Source: Microcoleus vaginatus WJT46-NPBG5 (GTDB taxonomy: Bacteria > Cyanobacteriota > Cyanobacteriia > Cyanobacteriales > Oscillatoriaceae). Taken from it: a stretch of DNA of 64,000 nt. The stretch is from positions 186,001 through 250,000 of the forward strand of contig JAHHHM010000003.1 of the NCBI GenBank assembly GCA_019359355.1, read 5' to 3'. The notes under the pieces are model-generated. The model saw nothing but the letters and a program-made list of their open reading frames with translations, was not told the DNA's origin and made no database searches. Positions 25,593-35,668 of this stretch are shown piece by piece. Position 1 is the first letter of the stretch. Each line of letters opens with the position of its first letter. The position numbers were made by a program, and so were the translations under genes.

Positions 25593-27458
25593 TTATTTTC
25601 CAGGCTTTTGTGCGGCTGCCGCGCTATCGAGATCGCCGGCAGAACTGGCAGATCCTTGATAGACAGCAGTTCCGATAGAGAATAAGGTCTGCTGAAATGC
25701 CTCAATTTGCTGCTTCATTTCTTCCAAGTCAATGGACTCATCTGCGATGACGGCCCGGAACTCGTCTGCTTTTTGGCTGAGTTCGGCTTTGAGGTCATCA
25801 TCAAGAATGTTGCCGTGATCTTGGAGCGTCGCCTCATAATTATAGAATAAGCTATCGGCTTGATTTTTCAGTTCAGCCAGCAGCTTGCGTCGCCTGTCTT
25901 CTTCGGCGTACAGTTCGGCCTCTTGCCGCATCCGCTCCACTTCGCTTTCTGTCAGGCCGCCGGTATTCGTAATTTGAATACTTTGCTCGCGCCCGGTGCC
26001 TTTGTCTTGTGCGGAGACTTCGAGAATGCCGTTGGCATCGATATCATAAGACACTTCAATTTGAGGCACGCCGCGCGGGGCTGGGGGAATGCCGGTGAGC
26101 AAAAACTTGCCCAGGCTTTTGTTATCCTTTGCCATCGCCCGTTCGCCCTGCAGGACGTGAATTTCCACTGATCGCTGTCCGTCAGTTGCCGTCGAGAACA
26201 TCTGGGACTTACTGGTAGGAATTGTGGTATTGCGATCAATAATTTTGGTGAAAACTTCTCCTAAGGTTTCAATACCCAAAGATAGGGGCGTCACATCCAA
26301 CAGCAGCAAGTCTTGCACTTCCCCGCCCAAGACGCCCCCTTGAATGGCCGCACCAAGGGCAACGGCTTCATCTGGGTTCACTGAGCGATCCGGTGTTTTG
26401 CCACCAAAATATTTGCTGATGGCTGTTTGCACTGCCGGTATCCGAGTCGAACCCCCCACCAAAATAATCCGGTCAATGTCATCGGGTGAGAGGGCGCAGT
26501 CTTTGAGCGCCTGGCTCACCGGCTCGATTGTACTATCTACCAAATGTTTAACCAGTTCTTCAAACTGGGAGCGGCTCAGCTCCATTTCCAGATGTTTTGG
26601 CCCACTTTCATCTGCCGTAATGAACGGCAGGTTTATGGTGGTGGTGGCCATGTTGGACAATTCTATCTTGGCCTTTTCTGCTGCCTCTCGAATGCGCTGA
26701 AGGGCCATTTTGTCTGCCGAAATGTCCGTGCCTTCTTGGGCTTCAAACTGCTCTACAATCCAGCGAGACAGGCAGGTATCAAAGTCATCGCCCCCTAGGT
26801 GGTTATTGCCGGCGGTGGCTTTCACCTCAAATACCCCATCTCCCAGCTGCAACACGGATACATCAAACGTGCCGCCGCCCAAGTCAAACACTAAAACGGT
26901 CTGCTCTTGGTCTTGCTTGTCCAACCCATAGGATAAAGCGGCGGCTGTGGGTTCATTGATGATCCGCAGCACTTCTAAACCGGCAATTGTGCCGGCGTCT
27001 TTGGTTGCTTGCCTTTGGGCGTCTGTAAAGTAGGCCGGCACCGTAATCACCGCTTGATGCACAGGCTCACCCAGGTAAGTTTCCGCATCCTGCTTTAATT
27101 TTTGCAGGATCATTGCCGAAACTTCTTGGGGGGTAAAATTGCGCTTGCGAATTTGGACATCAACCGTCTCGTCCCTGCCCTTGACGCAATTGTAGGGAAC
27201 CCGCGACCGTTCTTCTTCCGTGTCTTCCCAGCGTCGGCCAATAAAGCGTTTGATGCTGAATACTGTATTTTCAGCATTGGTCACCGCCTGCCGCTTCGCC
27301 AGCTGACCGACTAGGCGCTCATCACCCTTGCCAAACCCCACCATACTCGGAGTTGTGCGTCCCCCCTCCGAGTTGGAAATGACGATAGGTTGGCCACCCT
27401 CTAAAACAGCGACACAACTGTTAGTTGTGCCTAAGTCAATACCAATGACTTTTCCCAT
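25593..27458 (-). CDS. dnaK: Chaperone protein DnaK (Hsp70)
   Basis: The product has 621 residues from the ATG at 27458 ([15 protein letters not shown]); a start 19 codons upstream is unlikely because the added residues are not conserved. The ATPase domain has [12 protein letters not shown] and [13 protein letters not shown]. The substrate-binding domain follows from [14 protein letters not shown]. The C-terminal lid is helical, but the tail ends in AAAAQKPGK rather than the EEVD-like or Gly-rich ends of other paralogs. Cyanobacteria have several DnaK copies; linkage to grpE and dnaJ suggests the housekeeping heat-shock form, but I do not assign a paralog number. No CIRCE operator was seen upstream. 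Confidence 0.97.
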   Translation of the reverse strand: MGKVIGIDLGTTNSCVAVLEGGQPIVISNSEGGRTTPSMVGFGKGDERLVGQLAKRQAVTNAENTVFSIKRFIGRRWEDTEEERSRVPYNCVKGRDETVDVQIRKRNFTPQEVSAMILQKLKQDAETYLGEPVHQAVITVPAYFTDAQRQATKDAGTIAGLEVLRIINEPTAAALSYGLDKQDQEQTVLVFDLGGGTFDVSVLQLGDGVFEVKATAGNNHLGGDDFDTCLSRWIVEQFEAQEGTDISADKMALQRIREAAEKAKIELSNMATTTINLPFITADESGPKHLEMELSRSQFEELVKHLVDSTIEPVSQALKDCALSPDDIDRIILVGGSTRIPAVQTAISKYFGGKTPDRSVNPDEAVALGAAIQGGVLGGEVQDLLLLDVTPLSLGIETLGEVFTKIIDRNTTIPTSKSQMFSTATDGQRSVEIHVLQGERAMAKDNKSLGKFLLTGIPPAPRGVPQIEVSYDIDANGILEVSAQDKGTGREQSIQITNTGGLTESEVERMRQEAELYAEEDRRRKLLAELKNQADSLFYNYEATLQDHGNILDDDLKAELSQKADEFRAVIADESIDLEEMKQQIEAFQQTLFSIGTAVYQGSASSAGDLDSAAAAQKPGK

Positions 27459-27583
27459 AGAATTTGGACAAAATGTGAGTGTCGGTGAAATCCATTTTTT
27501 GGCAGTATTCCGCAATTTTGCGGAAACCCTATCACCTTGAGGCTAAATCTTTACAAATTTGCGGCCTCTCGGAGTAGCCTCCG

Positions 27584-28345
27584 TCAGCTTTCTGTTGATT
27601 CCTCGTGGGCGGTTTCTTCAGACTGCGCCCCTGGTTCTGGAGCGGCGGCCACCTTGACCATAGCATGACGCAAGACGCGCTCACCCAGGATATACCCGCG
27701 CATCAGCTCTTCCATCACCGTTCCTTCTGGAAACTGGTCAGTTGCCTCGCGCATCACTGCTTCATGGAGATTAGGGTCAAATTCTTGGCCTTCCGGACGC
27801 ATAGGGGCCACCCCTGTCCGTTTTAAGCAGTCTACCATCTGCTTGTATACGCTTTGGTAGCTTTTGTGTATATTCATTTCTGAGTCAGTTTGCGGCTTAA
27901 TCTGCGAACGCGCCCGCTCGAAATTATCCACAACCGGCAGCAGTTCCTTAAGGGTCGAACACTTTATTTGAACCTCTAAGTCTTCTTTTTCTTTCTGAGT
28001 GCGCTTGCGGAAATTGTCAAAATCTGCTGCCAGCCGTGCATAAACACTTCTCAATTCTTCCTGCTGGGATTTTAGCGACTCATTTTCTTGCAACAAGCTT
28101 TGGACGAAGGCGGGATCTACACCCCCTGACGCCACATCTTCTTGGCCTGTCGGATCATCAGCAGGCCCATCCGTTTCTGCGTAGGCTTGTGCGTACACTT
28201 CCAAATCTGGCGACCCGGAGGCATCTTCCTGAGGGGAATTCGCACCTCCTTGAGCTGCTGTTGTTTCGCCGGCCATTGACTCTGAACCCTCTACGTCATT
28301 TGTTGGGCTTTGGGTGTTCTCTAGCTGCTTTTCTTCGTCCATCAT
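27584..28345 (-). CDS. grpE: Nucleotide exchange factor GrpE
   Basis: The product has 253 residues. The first 85 are acidic, Gly/Ala/Ser-rich and disordered, longer than in E. coli. The coiled coil follows ([41 protein letters not shown]), then the beta-domain ending in [17 protein letters not shown], the GrpE signature. It releases ADP from DnaK. It is the first gene of the minus-strand grpE-dnaK-dnaJ-tusA-like-rsgA cluster, 125 bp ahead of dnaK. Confidence 0.96.
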   Translation of the reverse strand: MMDEEKQLENTQSPTNDVEGSESMAGETTAAQGGANSPQEDASGSPDLEVYAQAYAETDGPADDPTGQEDVASGGVDPAFVQSLLQENESLKSQQEELRSVYARLAADFDNFRKRTQKEKEDLEVQIKCSTLKELLPVVDNFERARSQIKPQTDSEMNIHKSYQSVYKQMVDCLKRTGVAPMRPEGQEFDPNLHEAVMREATDQFPEGTVMEELMRGYILGERVLRHAMVKVAAAPEPGAQSEETAHEESTES

Positions 28346-29304
28346 TGTCCACTAACCCCACTCAAAAAATTGCCAACTTAGCTACAGACTTTATGCCTAT
28401 ATATAAGCAAAATCTCCTTATTGACTCACTGTAGCCAAAGGTTAAGCTTATCTGGTTCCAGGCATTTTTACGCGATGTGTCCTTCAACATTTTGACATTC
28501 TCCCACTGGCAATGGCAAAACCTGACAGAGAGGTTAAGCCATGCCCTCGGTGTTCCATGAAGTCAACAGCCGGTTTTACAAACGCGTTATGTCCAAACCT
28601 TAAGTACAGAACCCGTTCTTTACCCTACCCAAAGATGGGCGCTCTACTCAAAGGTGTTTAACGCGGTTACACTAAGGTTAAGGTCACTCATTCTTCCTAA
28701 CCTTCTGTATCAAGAGTGGTGACGAGCCGACTCGACTTTAAAATTGCGAGTGAACTTAGAATATTGCAGCGTTTGCTGCCTCAATTAACAACTTGCCCGA
28801 CGAACTGACAGGCAGCCCTAGTAATTATGCTGGTGCCAGTGCTTTTTTCACCGCCCTCAATCAACGAGCCGGTGAGCTTCAGGTATCCAGTTGAGTCGTG
28901 ATATCTAAATCAAACATATATTACAGCCAATCCGCCCAATCGGTTAATAACAGCTATTATTTGGGAACCATAAGTGCATCTTCTATTCACCAGCAACGAC
29001 CCAGCCCATCAGGCTCATGGCCCGCCGATTCAAATGCTCGGCTTCCTCAGCAAGAGATGACCTTGACAGAAGCCTTTCGCCGCACAAAATCGGTAGCCTT
29101 GACCCGCATACCCCCAGGGGAAGCATTAAGCGCCAGGTATTTCCCCGTCAGGGTGCCCCGCTTGCCTCGGACGTTGAAAATGAAAACTTCAACAAAAGTG
29201 TTGCGGTCGGCTGACATAGATTCAGAAAAAGCGGGTGTCATCTTTATAAATTCTGCTTGCAGACTTTTGCAAATCCAAGGGAAAGGAGTTCTGATTCATC
29301 AGCC
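28346..29304. other. Long spacer between grpE and pilB with possible gene relics
   Basis: The 959 bp between the divergent grpE and pilB genes must hold both promoters. Two hints of decayed sequence exist. Near 28490-28700 'tttgacattctccc' and the following text resemble the end of an IS200/IS605-type element, with no open transposase. At 28719-28894, a GTG-started frame (LRILQRLLPQLTT) stops at 28800, while the next frame continues (LPDELTGSPSNYAGASAFF) to 28894, as if a short gene had lost its frame. A frame at 28898-29308 has no protein-like composition. Confidence 0.35.
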
Positions 29305-31317
29305 ATGACTAACACTTCATCGCAGCGGCGTGCGCTCATTACTGTCCAGAGTAATTTTTCTCCCTTCGGGAATAAACTGATTCAGGCCGGCTTCGCAGAC
29401 ACAGCACAGTTGCAGCAAGCCATGAAGCAGAGCCGCGAAGAGGGTAAACCCCTAATCTCGGCACTCGAAGCAATCACCGGCAAGCAACTGCCGCCAGAAT
29501 TACTGCGCCAGTATAAAAAACTACAGCTATTTGAACTCAAAATTCTATACGGCGTTGAAGCGTTCGATCCAGAACTCGCTCAGATAGCCAGCGAACAAAT
29601 CGGTTCACTGATTGAAACCCTCATTTCCAAAGACACCTGCCGTCGCCATCGGTTAATCCCACTCCAGCAACATGAAACTGAGCCACCCTCAGTCTTGGTG
29701 GCAATGGTCGATCCAGACAATTTAAACGCTCTGGACGATCTCAACCGGATTCTGCAACCCCAAAGATTAACTTTGCAAAAAAGGGTAATTACTGCAGAAG
29801 ACTATCAGCAGCTCATCTCTCAGTATTTAGATGAGCAGATCAAACAGCAAGCGGCTCAGCAAGCTAAAGCCCAAGAACTCGATCTCAACTTCAAACCCGA
29901 TGCCTTTGAGGGCGATAGCGAGATAGAAGATGCAGCCGTTGACGAGGATATGAACCTCGACGCGGCTTTAGGCGACGCAGAATCCGGGCCGGTGATTGCC
30001 ATCGTTAACAAAATTTTGGCCAAGGCACTCACCGACGGGGCATCTGACATCCACGTTGAACCTCAAGAAGAGTATCTTCAGGTTCGGATGCGGAAGGACG
30101 GGGTGCTGCATGAGCCGTTTCCCCGCTTACCGAAAAAGGTGATTCCTGCGATTACCTCTCGTTTCAAAATCATCGCCCAAATGGATATCGCCGAAAGACG
30201 GGTGGCACAAGATGGCCGTATCCGTCGGGTGTTTCAGGGACGCACCGTTGACTTTCGGGTAAATTGCTTGCCCAGCCGGTATGGCGAAAAGATCGTACTG
30301 CGGATCTTGGATAACTCGTCCACCCAGCTGGGTTTGGATAAATTAATCAGCGATCCAGAAACGCTTGCTCAGGTTAGAGAAGTGGCTGCTCGGCCTTTCG
30401 GGCTGATTTTGGTGACCGGGCCAACCGGCTCTGGTAAATCAACTTCTCTGTACTCAGTCCTCTCAGAACGGAACGATCCGGGGATTAATATCAGTACCGC
30501 AGAAGATCCGATTGAATACGCCTTGCCTGGAATCACCCAGGTGCAGGTCATTCGAGCCAAGGGTCTGGACTTTTCTAATATCCTGCGGGCGTTTTTACGG
30601 CAAGACCCCGACGTGATTCTGGTGGGGGAAACGCGGGACAAAGAAACGGCTAAAACCGCAATTGAAGCGGCGTTAACCGGCCACTTAGTGCTGACAACGC
30701 TGCACACTAACGACGCGGCTGGGGCAATTGCGCGGTTAGACGAAATGGGCGTTGAGCCATTCATGGTGTCCGGTGCCTTGCTGGGCGTACTGGCCCAACG
30801 TTTGATGCGACGGGTTTGTAGCCAGTGCCGGATTGAGTATCAACCTACCTCTGAAGAACTGGGTCGGTATGCTTTATCAGCTTCTCAGGAAGTCAACGTT
30901 AACTTCTTTAAAGCCAATACCATCGCGCCGGCAGAACGGAAAGCCGCAGCTGATCGCGGAGAACTCTGCCCCAAATGCACCGGCGTTGGCTACAAGGGAC
31001 GGGTGGGTGTTTATGAATTCCTGCGGACAACTGAACGGCTAGCCGGTTTAATCTCTCAAGGCGCGCCAACTGAGCGAATCAAAGAAGCGGCAATAGAAGA
31101 GGGAATGAAGACTTTGCTAGCTTACAGCTTACAGCTCGTGCGCGAGGGCCATACAACCTTTGAAGAGGTGGAGCGGGTAACATTCACGGACACCGGCCTA
31201 GAAGCCGAACTGAAAGCCAAACGCAAGCAGGGACTCACCTGTAAAACCTGCATTGCTGAATTACAGCCAGAAATGCTGGATTGCCCCTACTGCATGACCC
31301 CGCGATTTCAAGACTAA
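29305..31317 (+). CDS. pilB: Type IV pilus assembly ATPase PilB
   Basis: The product has 670 residues from the ATG at 29305, which has AAAGGAG 15 bp before it; a start 16 codons upstream is less likely. The N-terminal MshEN-type domain (NKLIQAGFADTAQLQQAM) is followed by the GspE/PilB ATPase: Walker A with Lys378 in GPTGSGKSTS, the Asp box, Walker B (VILVGETRDKETAKTA) and the His box (LTTLHTNDA). A zinc-binding set CSQC ... CPKC lies at about 510-560, and a second CKTC ... CPYC pair at the extreme C-terminus is extra. PilB drives pilus extension, needed for phototaxis and DNA uptake (established). First gene of pilB-pilT-pilC. Confidence 0.96.
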   Translation: MTNTSSQRRALITVQSNFSPFGNKLIQAGFADTAQLQQAMKQSREEGKPLISALEAITGKQLPPELLRQYKKLQLFELKILYGVEAFDPELAQIASEQIGSLIETLISKDTCRRHRLIPLQQHETEPPSVLVAMVDPDNLNALDDLNRILQPQRLTLQKRVITAEDYQQLISQYLDEQIKQQAAQQAKAQELDLNFKPDAFEGDSEIEDAAVDEDMNLDAALGDAESGPVIAIVNKILAKALTDGASDIHVEPQEEYLQVRMRKDGVLHEPFPRLPKKVIPAITSRFKIIAQMDIAERRVAQDGRIRRVFQGRTVDFRVNCLPSRYGEKIVLRILDNSSTQLGLDKLISDPETLAQVREVAARPFGLILVTGPTGSGKSTSLYSVLSERNDPGINISTAEDPIEYALPGITQVQVIRAKGLDFSNILRAFLRQDPDVILVGETRDKETAKTAIEAALTGHLVLTTLHTNDAAGAIARLDEMGVEPFMVSGALLGVLAQRLMRRVCSQCRIEYQPTSEELGRYALSASQEVNVNFFKANTIAPAERKAAADRGELCPKCTGVGYKGRVGVYEFLRTTERLAGLISQGAPTERIKEAAIEEGMKTLLAYSLQLVREGHTTFEEVERVTFTDTGLEAELKAKRKQGLTCKTCIAELQPEMLDCPYCMTPRFQD

Positions 31318-31464
31318 GGATTGAGCGGGACTAGGAATTAGGGGTTAGATTTGCCCAACTGATTCCCTAGTTTCCGACTTCCTCTAAAAAACGAAAAGGT
31401 TTGATGTCACTGAACCTTCCCTAAATTTCTCAACAACAACTCAACACAATTTGGAGACGCATCT

Positions 31465-32571
31465 ATGGCAGAGTACATGATTGAAGACGTGATGGAGTCC
31501 CTGGTAGAGCAAGGCGGCTCAGATATGCACATCCAAGCCGGCGCACCTATCTACTTCCGCGTCAGTGGTAAATTGACCCCGCAACCGCAATTTGGAGAAA
31601 GTCTGGATTCTCAGGAATGCCAGAAGCTGATCTTCAGTATGCTCAATAACAATCAACGCAAAGATTTGGAGCAGAATTGGGAGTTAGACTGCGCTTATGG
31701 GGTCAAAGGGTTGTGCCGGTTCCGCGTTAATGTCTACCGAGAGCGTGGTTGCTGGGCCGCTTGTTTGCGGGCACTGTCTTCTAAAATTCCTAACTTTGAA
31801 AAGTTGGGTGTCCCAGAGATTATGCGGGAGATGGCTGAAAGGCCCAGAGGAATGGTGCTGGTAACTGGCCAGACAGGTTCCGGGAAGACGACAACCTTAG
31901 CTGCCATCCTGGATTTAGTCAATCGGACACGCGCAGAACACGTTCTGACAGTGGAAGACCCGATTGAATATGTCTACCCGAATATCAAGAGTTTATTTCA
32001 CCAGCGCCAAAAGGGTGAAGATACCAAGAGCTTTGGGAACGCCCTAAAGGCAGCATTGCGGGAAGACCCTGATATTATCCTGGTTGGGGAAATGCGGGAC
32101 TTAGAAACGATTGGTCTGGCAATTTCAGCAGCAGAAACCGGCCACTTAGTTTTCGGAACCCTACACACGAACTCTGCGGCGGGAACAGTAGACCGGCTGC
32201 TGGATGTATTCCCCCCCATTCAACAACCCCAGATTCGGGCACAGATGTCTATTTCCTTAGTAGGGATTTGCAGCCAAAACCTTGTGCCGACAATCGGCGG
32301 GGGGCGGATAGCGGCCCAGGAAATCATGGTGAATACGCCGGCTATTGCTAACTTGATTCGAGAGGGGAAAAGCGCTCAAATCTACTCGGCTATCCAAACC
32401 GGCGCTAAAGTCGGGATGCAGACGATGGAAATGTGTTTGGCCAGAATCTTCCAAGAGGGCAAAGTCACTTGGGAAGCTGCGATGGCCAAGTCTTCTAAAC
32501 CCGATGAACTGGCACGCTTAATTGGGCCGGCACCCAAAGGGGCGGGGACACCCGCTAAAGCAGCTCATTAA
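31465..32571 (+). CDS. pilT: Type IV pilus retraction ATPase PilT
   Basis: The product has 368 residues. It starts at the ATG at 31465, behind TTGGAG. The PAS-like N-terminal domain (GGSDMHIQAGAPIYFRVSG) is followed by the ATPase with Lys141 in GQTGSGKTTT, an acidic box, Walker B (IILVGEMRDLETIGLA), the His box (FGTLHTNSAA) and the family's AQEIMVNTPAIANLIREGK segment. PilT powers pilus disassembly and retraction (established). The Ala/Pro/Lys-rich C-terminal tail is unremarkable. Lies 147 bp after pilB and 172 bp before pilC. Confidence 0.96.
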   Translation: MAEYMIEDVMESLVEQGGSDMHIQAGAPIYFRVSGKLTPQPQFGESLDSQECQKLIFSMLNNNQRKDLEQNWELDCAYGVKGLCRFRVNVYRERGCWAACLRALSSKIPNFEKLGVPEIMREMAERPRGMVLVTGQTGSGKTTTLAAILDLVNRTRAEHVLTVEDPIEYVYPNIKSLFHQRQKGEDTKSFGNALKAALREDPDIILVGEMRDLETIGLAISAAETGHLVFGTLHTNSAAGTVDRLLDVFPPIQQPQIRAQMSISLVGICSQNLVPTIGGGRIAAQEIMVNTPAIANLIREGKSAQIYSAIQTGAKVGMQTMEMCLARIFQEGKVTWEAAMAKSSKPDELARLIGPAPKGAGTPAKAAH

Positions 32572-32743
32572 CCGTGCGCCCCAGAACGGTTGAATGCTGT
32601 TAGACAAGTTGCGATTAGCGGCCAGTTATAAAAGCCAGCCGGCAAATATTTAATTTCTTTGTTTCTTGTCTTTGAATGGATGGGATTTTACTCATTTCAT
32701 CCATTCAAATTGACTTCCCAGTGTCTTTTTTAGGAGTTGAGTC

Positions 32744-33889
32744 ATGCCTAGTGATGTTGCCGCTGCTCAGGGTTTTAAAAAGAAAGCGACTAAACCCAAA
32801 GGCTTTGATTTTAAGCAAATAGAAGAGAAGCTCAATTTCGCAATGGCCTCTGTCACGGTCAAGGACAAGGCTATTTTCTCGCGTCAATTGGCAGTTTTGA
32901 TTAATGCCGGTGTGCCATTGGTCAAAGGAATCGGCGTATTGCGCGAGCAATGTGATAACGCCAAGATGAAAAAAGCGCTGTCAGTCATTGATGGAGATGT
33001 GCAAGAGGGTGTGGCGCTTGCCGAGGCCATGCGGAAACATGATTACTGCTTTGATAATCTCTTCGTTGCGATGGTACAGGCGGGAGAACTCGGTGGTGTG
33101 CTTGATGAAGTGCTGAACCGGGTTGCCAAGCTGCTAGAAGATTCCGCTCGATTGCAGAACCACATCAAATCAGCAAGTGCTTATCCCAAGGCCGTCGGAA
33201 CGATTGCTATCCTTGTGTTCTTTGGGATGACGACATTTCTTTTGCCCACCTTTGCTAAGATTTTCGTCGAACTTGGGACACCATTGCCGGCCTTAACCGT
33301 ATTTATGCTGGGGTGCAGCGAATTTTTCCGAACTCCAGTGAAATTAGGCTCACTCATCGCTACGATCTTTGCGATCACAACGGCCTACAAGATGTACTAC
33401 AAAACGCCGGTGGGTAAGCTGCAAATTGACGGCATCATGCTGAAGTTGCCTTTATTTGGAGATTTGATCAAAAAAACGGCTGTTGCTCGTTTCTGCCGCA
33501 CGTTTGGGATGTTGACCCGATCTGGGGTGCCAATGCTGACGTCCCTAGAAATTGTGAAAGAAACCGCAGGGAATCAAGTTATTTCAAATGCAGTGGAAGC
33601 CGCAAGGCAAGAAATCCAACAAGGTGGCATGATTAGCCTTGCATTAAAAGAAGCGGATGTGTTTCCGGCGATGGCAATTCACATGATGAGCATTGGGGAA
33701 GAAACCGGCGAAATTGACAAAATGTTGATGAAGGTTGCTGACTTCTACGAAGATGAAGTTGAGCAAGCCGTTAAAGGTCTTACCAGTACGCTGGAGCCAA
33801 TTATGATGGTCGGTATCGCAGCGTTGGTGGGTGCAATTTTGCTGTCGATGTATTTGCCGATGTTCGCAGTGTTTGACAAATTAGGCTAA
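32744..33889 (+). CDS. pilC: Type IV pilus inner-membrane platform protein PilC
   Basis: The product has 381 residues, with two GspF domains: about 45-170 (FSRQLAVLINAGVPLVKGI) and about 245-365 (FCRTFGMLTRSGVPMLTSLEI). Three hydrophobic helices are visible, near 150-170, 200-220 and 350-375. PilC is the platform on which PilB and PilT act (established). A preceding AGGAG lies 10 bp before the ATG. Third gene of the cluster. Confidence 0.95.
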   Translation: MPSDVAAAQGFKKKATKPKGFDFKQIEEKLNFAMASVTVKDKAIFSRQLAVLINAGVPLVKGIGVLREQCDNAKMKKALSVIDGDVQEGVALAEAMRKHDYCFDNLFVAMVQAGELGGVLDEVLNRVAKLLEDSARLQNHIKSASAYPKAVGTIAILVFFGMTTFLLPTFAKIFVELGTPLPALTVFMLGCSEFFRTPVKLGSLIATIFAITTAYKMYYKTPVGKLQIDGIMLKLPLFGDLIKKTAVARFCRTFGMLTRSGVPMLTSLEIVKETAGNQVISNAVEAARQEIQQGGMISLALKEADVFPAMAIHMMSIGEETGEIDKMLMKVADFYEDEVEQAVKGLTSTLEPIMMVGIAALVGAILLSMYLPMFAVFDKLG

Positions 33890-33959
33890 AAGATTTTGGA
33901 TTTTGGATTTTGAATTGCTTCTAAAATCTAAAATCCAAACTGTAAAATCTAAAACAATC
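33890..33959. repeat. STRR-type spacer with inverted heptamer repeats
   Basis: Repeated heptamers (gattttg, three times, then aaaatct in the opposite sense) form an imperfect hairpin allowing G-T pairs. This is the short tandemly repeated repetitive sequence type common in cyanobacterial spacers. Similar heptamer strings occur after psbQ and ilvN. Confidence 0.6.
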
Positions 33960-34556
33960 ATGCGTGTTAAATCATCTCATTATGAAGCGTTACTGGCGCA
34001 GTACAGTGATGCTTATTCTCTAATCACATTACTCAAGCAATACCGGCCTTATTTGGAAATGGTGCCAAGTATGCGCCGGCCTGAAGACAGTTTGATTGCG
34101 ATTCCTCTGCCGATAGTGCGGGTTCGGGATGCGGTTTCTCAACCCGGACACAGTGGCATCAGTGTAGCGGCGGGGGAAGCGGTTTGTCTTCCTTGTGATG
34201 TGGCGATTTTGATGTGCGATCCCGAATGGAAAGTTAAAACCGGCAGCGAGATTTTTATCTTCATTCATCGTCCCGAAGAAGACTTTTCCAGCCTACTGAG
34301 GCGCTGGCGTCAGACACAAGTCTGGCTTGATAAAGGCTATGAGTGGCTGATGCCTCACCGCTATCGCTATATTATCAGCGAAGAGGCGGAAAATATTTAC
34401 CCCTTGTTTGTTTTATTTGAACAAACACCAGAACGGATTAAACGCGGCTTAAACGGCGCTTCTTTACCCTTTGTCATCCAAACTTTAGATGCCGATTTAG
34501 AGGAAGAAGAGGAAGAAGAATCTGAATCCTTCTCCACCGGCAATTCACCAATATGA
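33960..34556 (+). CDS. Conserved cyanobacterial protein downstream of pilC
   Basis: The product has 198 residues from the ATG at 33960 (MRVKSSHYEALL); an upstream frame extension lies in repeat DNA and is rejected. It is soluble, with no signal peptide or membrane helix. Mid-region strands (SGISVAAGEAVCLPCDVAI) precede helical segments, and residues 174-190 contain a run of Asp and Glu. I know no function for it. Gene position directly after pilC suggests a pilus-related role, but this is association only. Confidence 0.65.
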   Translation: MRVKSSHYEALLAQYSDAYSLITLLKQYRPYLEMVPSMRRPEDSLIAIPLPIVRVRDAVSQPGHSGISVAAGEAVCLPCDVAILMCDPEWKVKTGSEIFIFIHRPEEDFSSLLRRWRQTQVWLDKGYEWLMPHRYRYIISEEAENIYPLFVLFEQTPERIKRGLNGASLPFVIQTLDADLEEEEEEESESFSTGNSPI

Positions 34557-34636
34557 AGGGGCATGGGGCATAGGGCATAGGGCATCAGCTATTTCTCCCA
34601 GTCTGCCCCTCTTCCCTAGCCCCATGCCTCTAGTCC

Positions 34637-35668
34637 CTACCGGACAAATTGAGGCATAACTTCGGCGGCTGTAAATAAACCGTAAATGCCGCGCCGGTGT
34701 AACATAACGCCGGCTTTGAGATAGCCAAAGGCCGGCCCACAGACGTTAGCGGCCATGCTGGTTTCATCGCCTAGGGTGAAGGTATGGGTAGAAATTTTGC
34801 CTTCAAACGTGCGACCTGTAATTTGAACATTGGTGCTGAGGGGCTTTTTCGGATTGCGCGTATCCACAACGCCTCCCACCGTGACTTGATCGCGCGAACA
34901 AATGCCGGCAAGTTCCAGCATGATGTCGTCAGCGTGTTCCATATTTTCCAAGGTCAGCAAGCCGCCGGTTTCATCCAGCAACGCTTGCACCTGGGCATCC
35001 GTCATGGCCATCGCCCGCTCTACATTGTAACCAGGCATATGAGCGATATCTTCGCGGATTGTGGCGCGATAGGCTTCCCAGTTGGCAATGCCGACCCCAA
35101 AGGTAATTTTTACACTGTGGATTTCAGCATAGCTCTGAGCGGCTAGAGCGGCTGCGGCTGTTAGCAAGCCGGGTGTTGCCCCACAGCCGGTCATGTAGGT
35201 AATACCGGCCTGTTGTAATTCATCTTGTAACTCCAGCATCTGCTCAACCGCACTGGTACGTTTCATGGCGTCTACAAGCACCCCCCGCCATCCAGATTGA
35301 ATAAACTGCCGCGCCACAGAAGCCATAAAGGTATTCGGCAAGTTTGGCAGCGCTAGAAAATACCCCTCAACTGACGCCTTTTCGATTAAGTCCGCAATAC
35401 TATTGCTGCTGAGCCGGCCTGCCGGTTCCAAATAGCCCAAAGAACCTTGAGACTGGTAAATTTTGATGCAGGTATCGGGATTTAACCCTTCCGGGTTGTA
35501 AGCGTAACCTTTTTGATCGGCAGCTGCCACCCAAAGCATTTCGTGCTTAGGCGCGAGAACTCTAGCTGCGGCTTGACCCAATCCGCCAAAACCCAGCACC
35601 CCCACACGTAACGCACCTGAGTTGCCGGCACTCGGATTATTTTGATTTGTAAATTGTTGTGTACTCAT
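34637..35668 (-). CDS. bioU: BioU-type suicide enzyme of biotin synthesis
   Basis: The product has 343 residues. It is saccharopine-dehydrogenase-like with a Rossmann motif [17 protein letters not shown] at about 22-38. It contains [16 protein letters not shown] with Lys136. Allowing for the 12-residue N-terminal extension, this corresponds to position 124, the Lys known to donate its amino group in Synechocystis BioU. BioU replaces BioA in many cyanobacteria, converting 7-keto-8-aminopelargonate to the diamino intermediate while consuming its own Lys (established). The assignment rests on overall resemblance plus that Lys, from memory of the family, not on a search. No other bio gene is in the window. 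Confidence 0.72.
   Translation of the reverse strand: MSTQQFTNQNNPSAGNSGALRVGVLGFGGLGQAAARVLAPKHEMLWVAAADQKGYAYNPEGLNPDTCIKIYQSQGSLGYLEPAGRLSSNSIADLIEKASVEGYFLALPNLPNTFMASVARQFIQSGWRGVLVDAMKRTSAVEQMLELQDELQQAGITYMTGCGATPGLLTAAAALAAQSYAEIHSVKITFGVGIANWEAYRATIREDIAHMPGYNVERAMAMTDAQVQALLDETGGLLTLENMEHADDIMLELAGICSRDQVTVGGVVDTRNPKKPLSTNVQITGRTFEGKISTHTFTLGDETSMAANVCGPAFGYLKAGVMLHRRGIYGLFTAAEVMPQFVR

Noticed and set aside
28346-28480. Search for a CIRCE heat-shock operator before grpE
   Set aside because: No TTAGCACTC-N9-GAGTGCTAA dyad or close variant was seen.
28898-29308. 136-codon frame before pilB
   Set aside because: It overlaps the pilB ribosome-binding site and start region, has no recognisable domain, and its composition is not protein-like.
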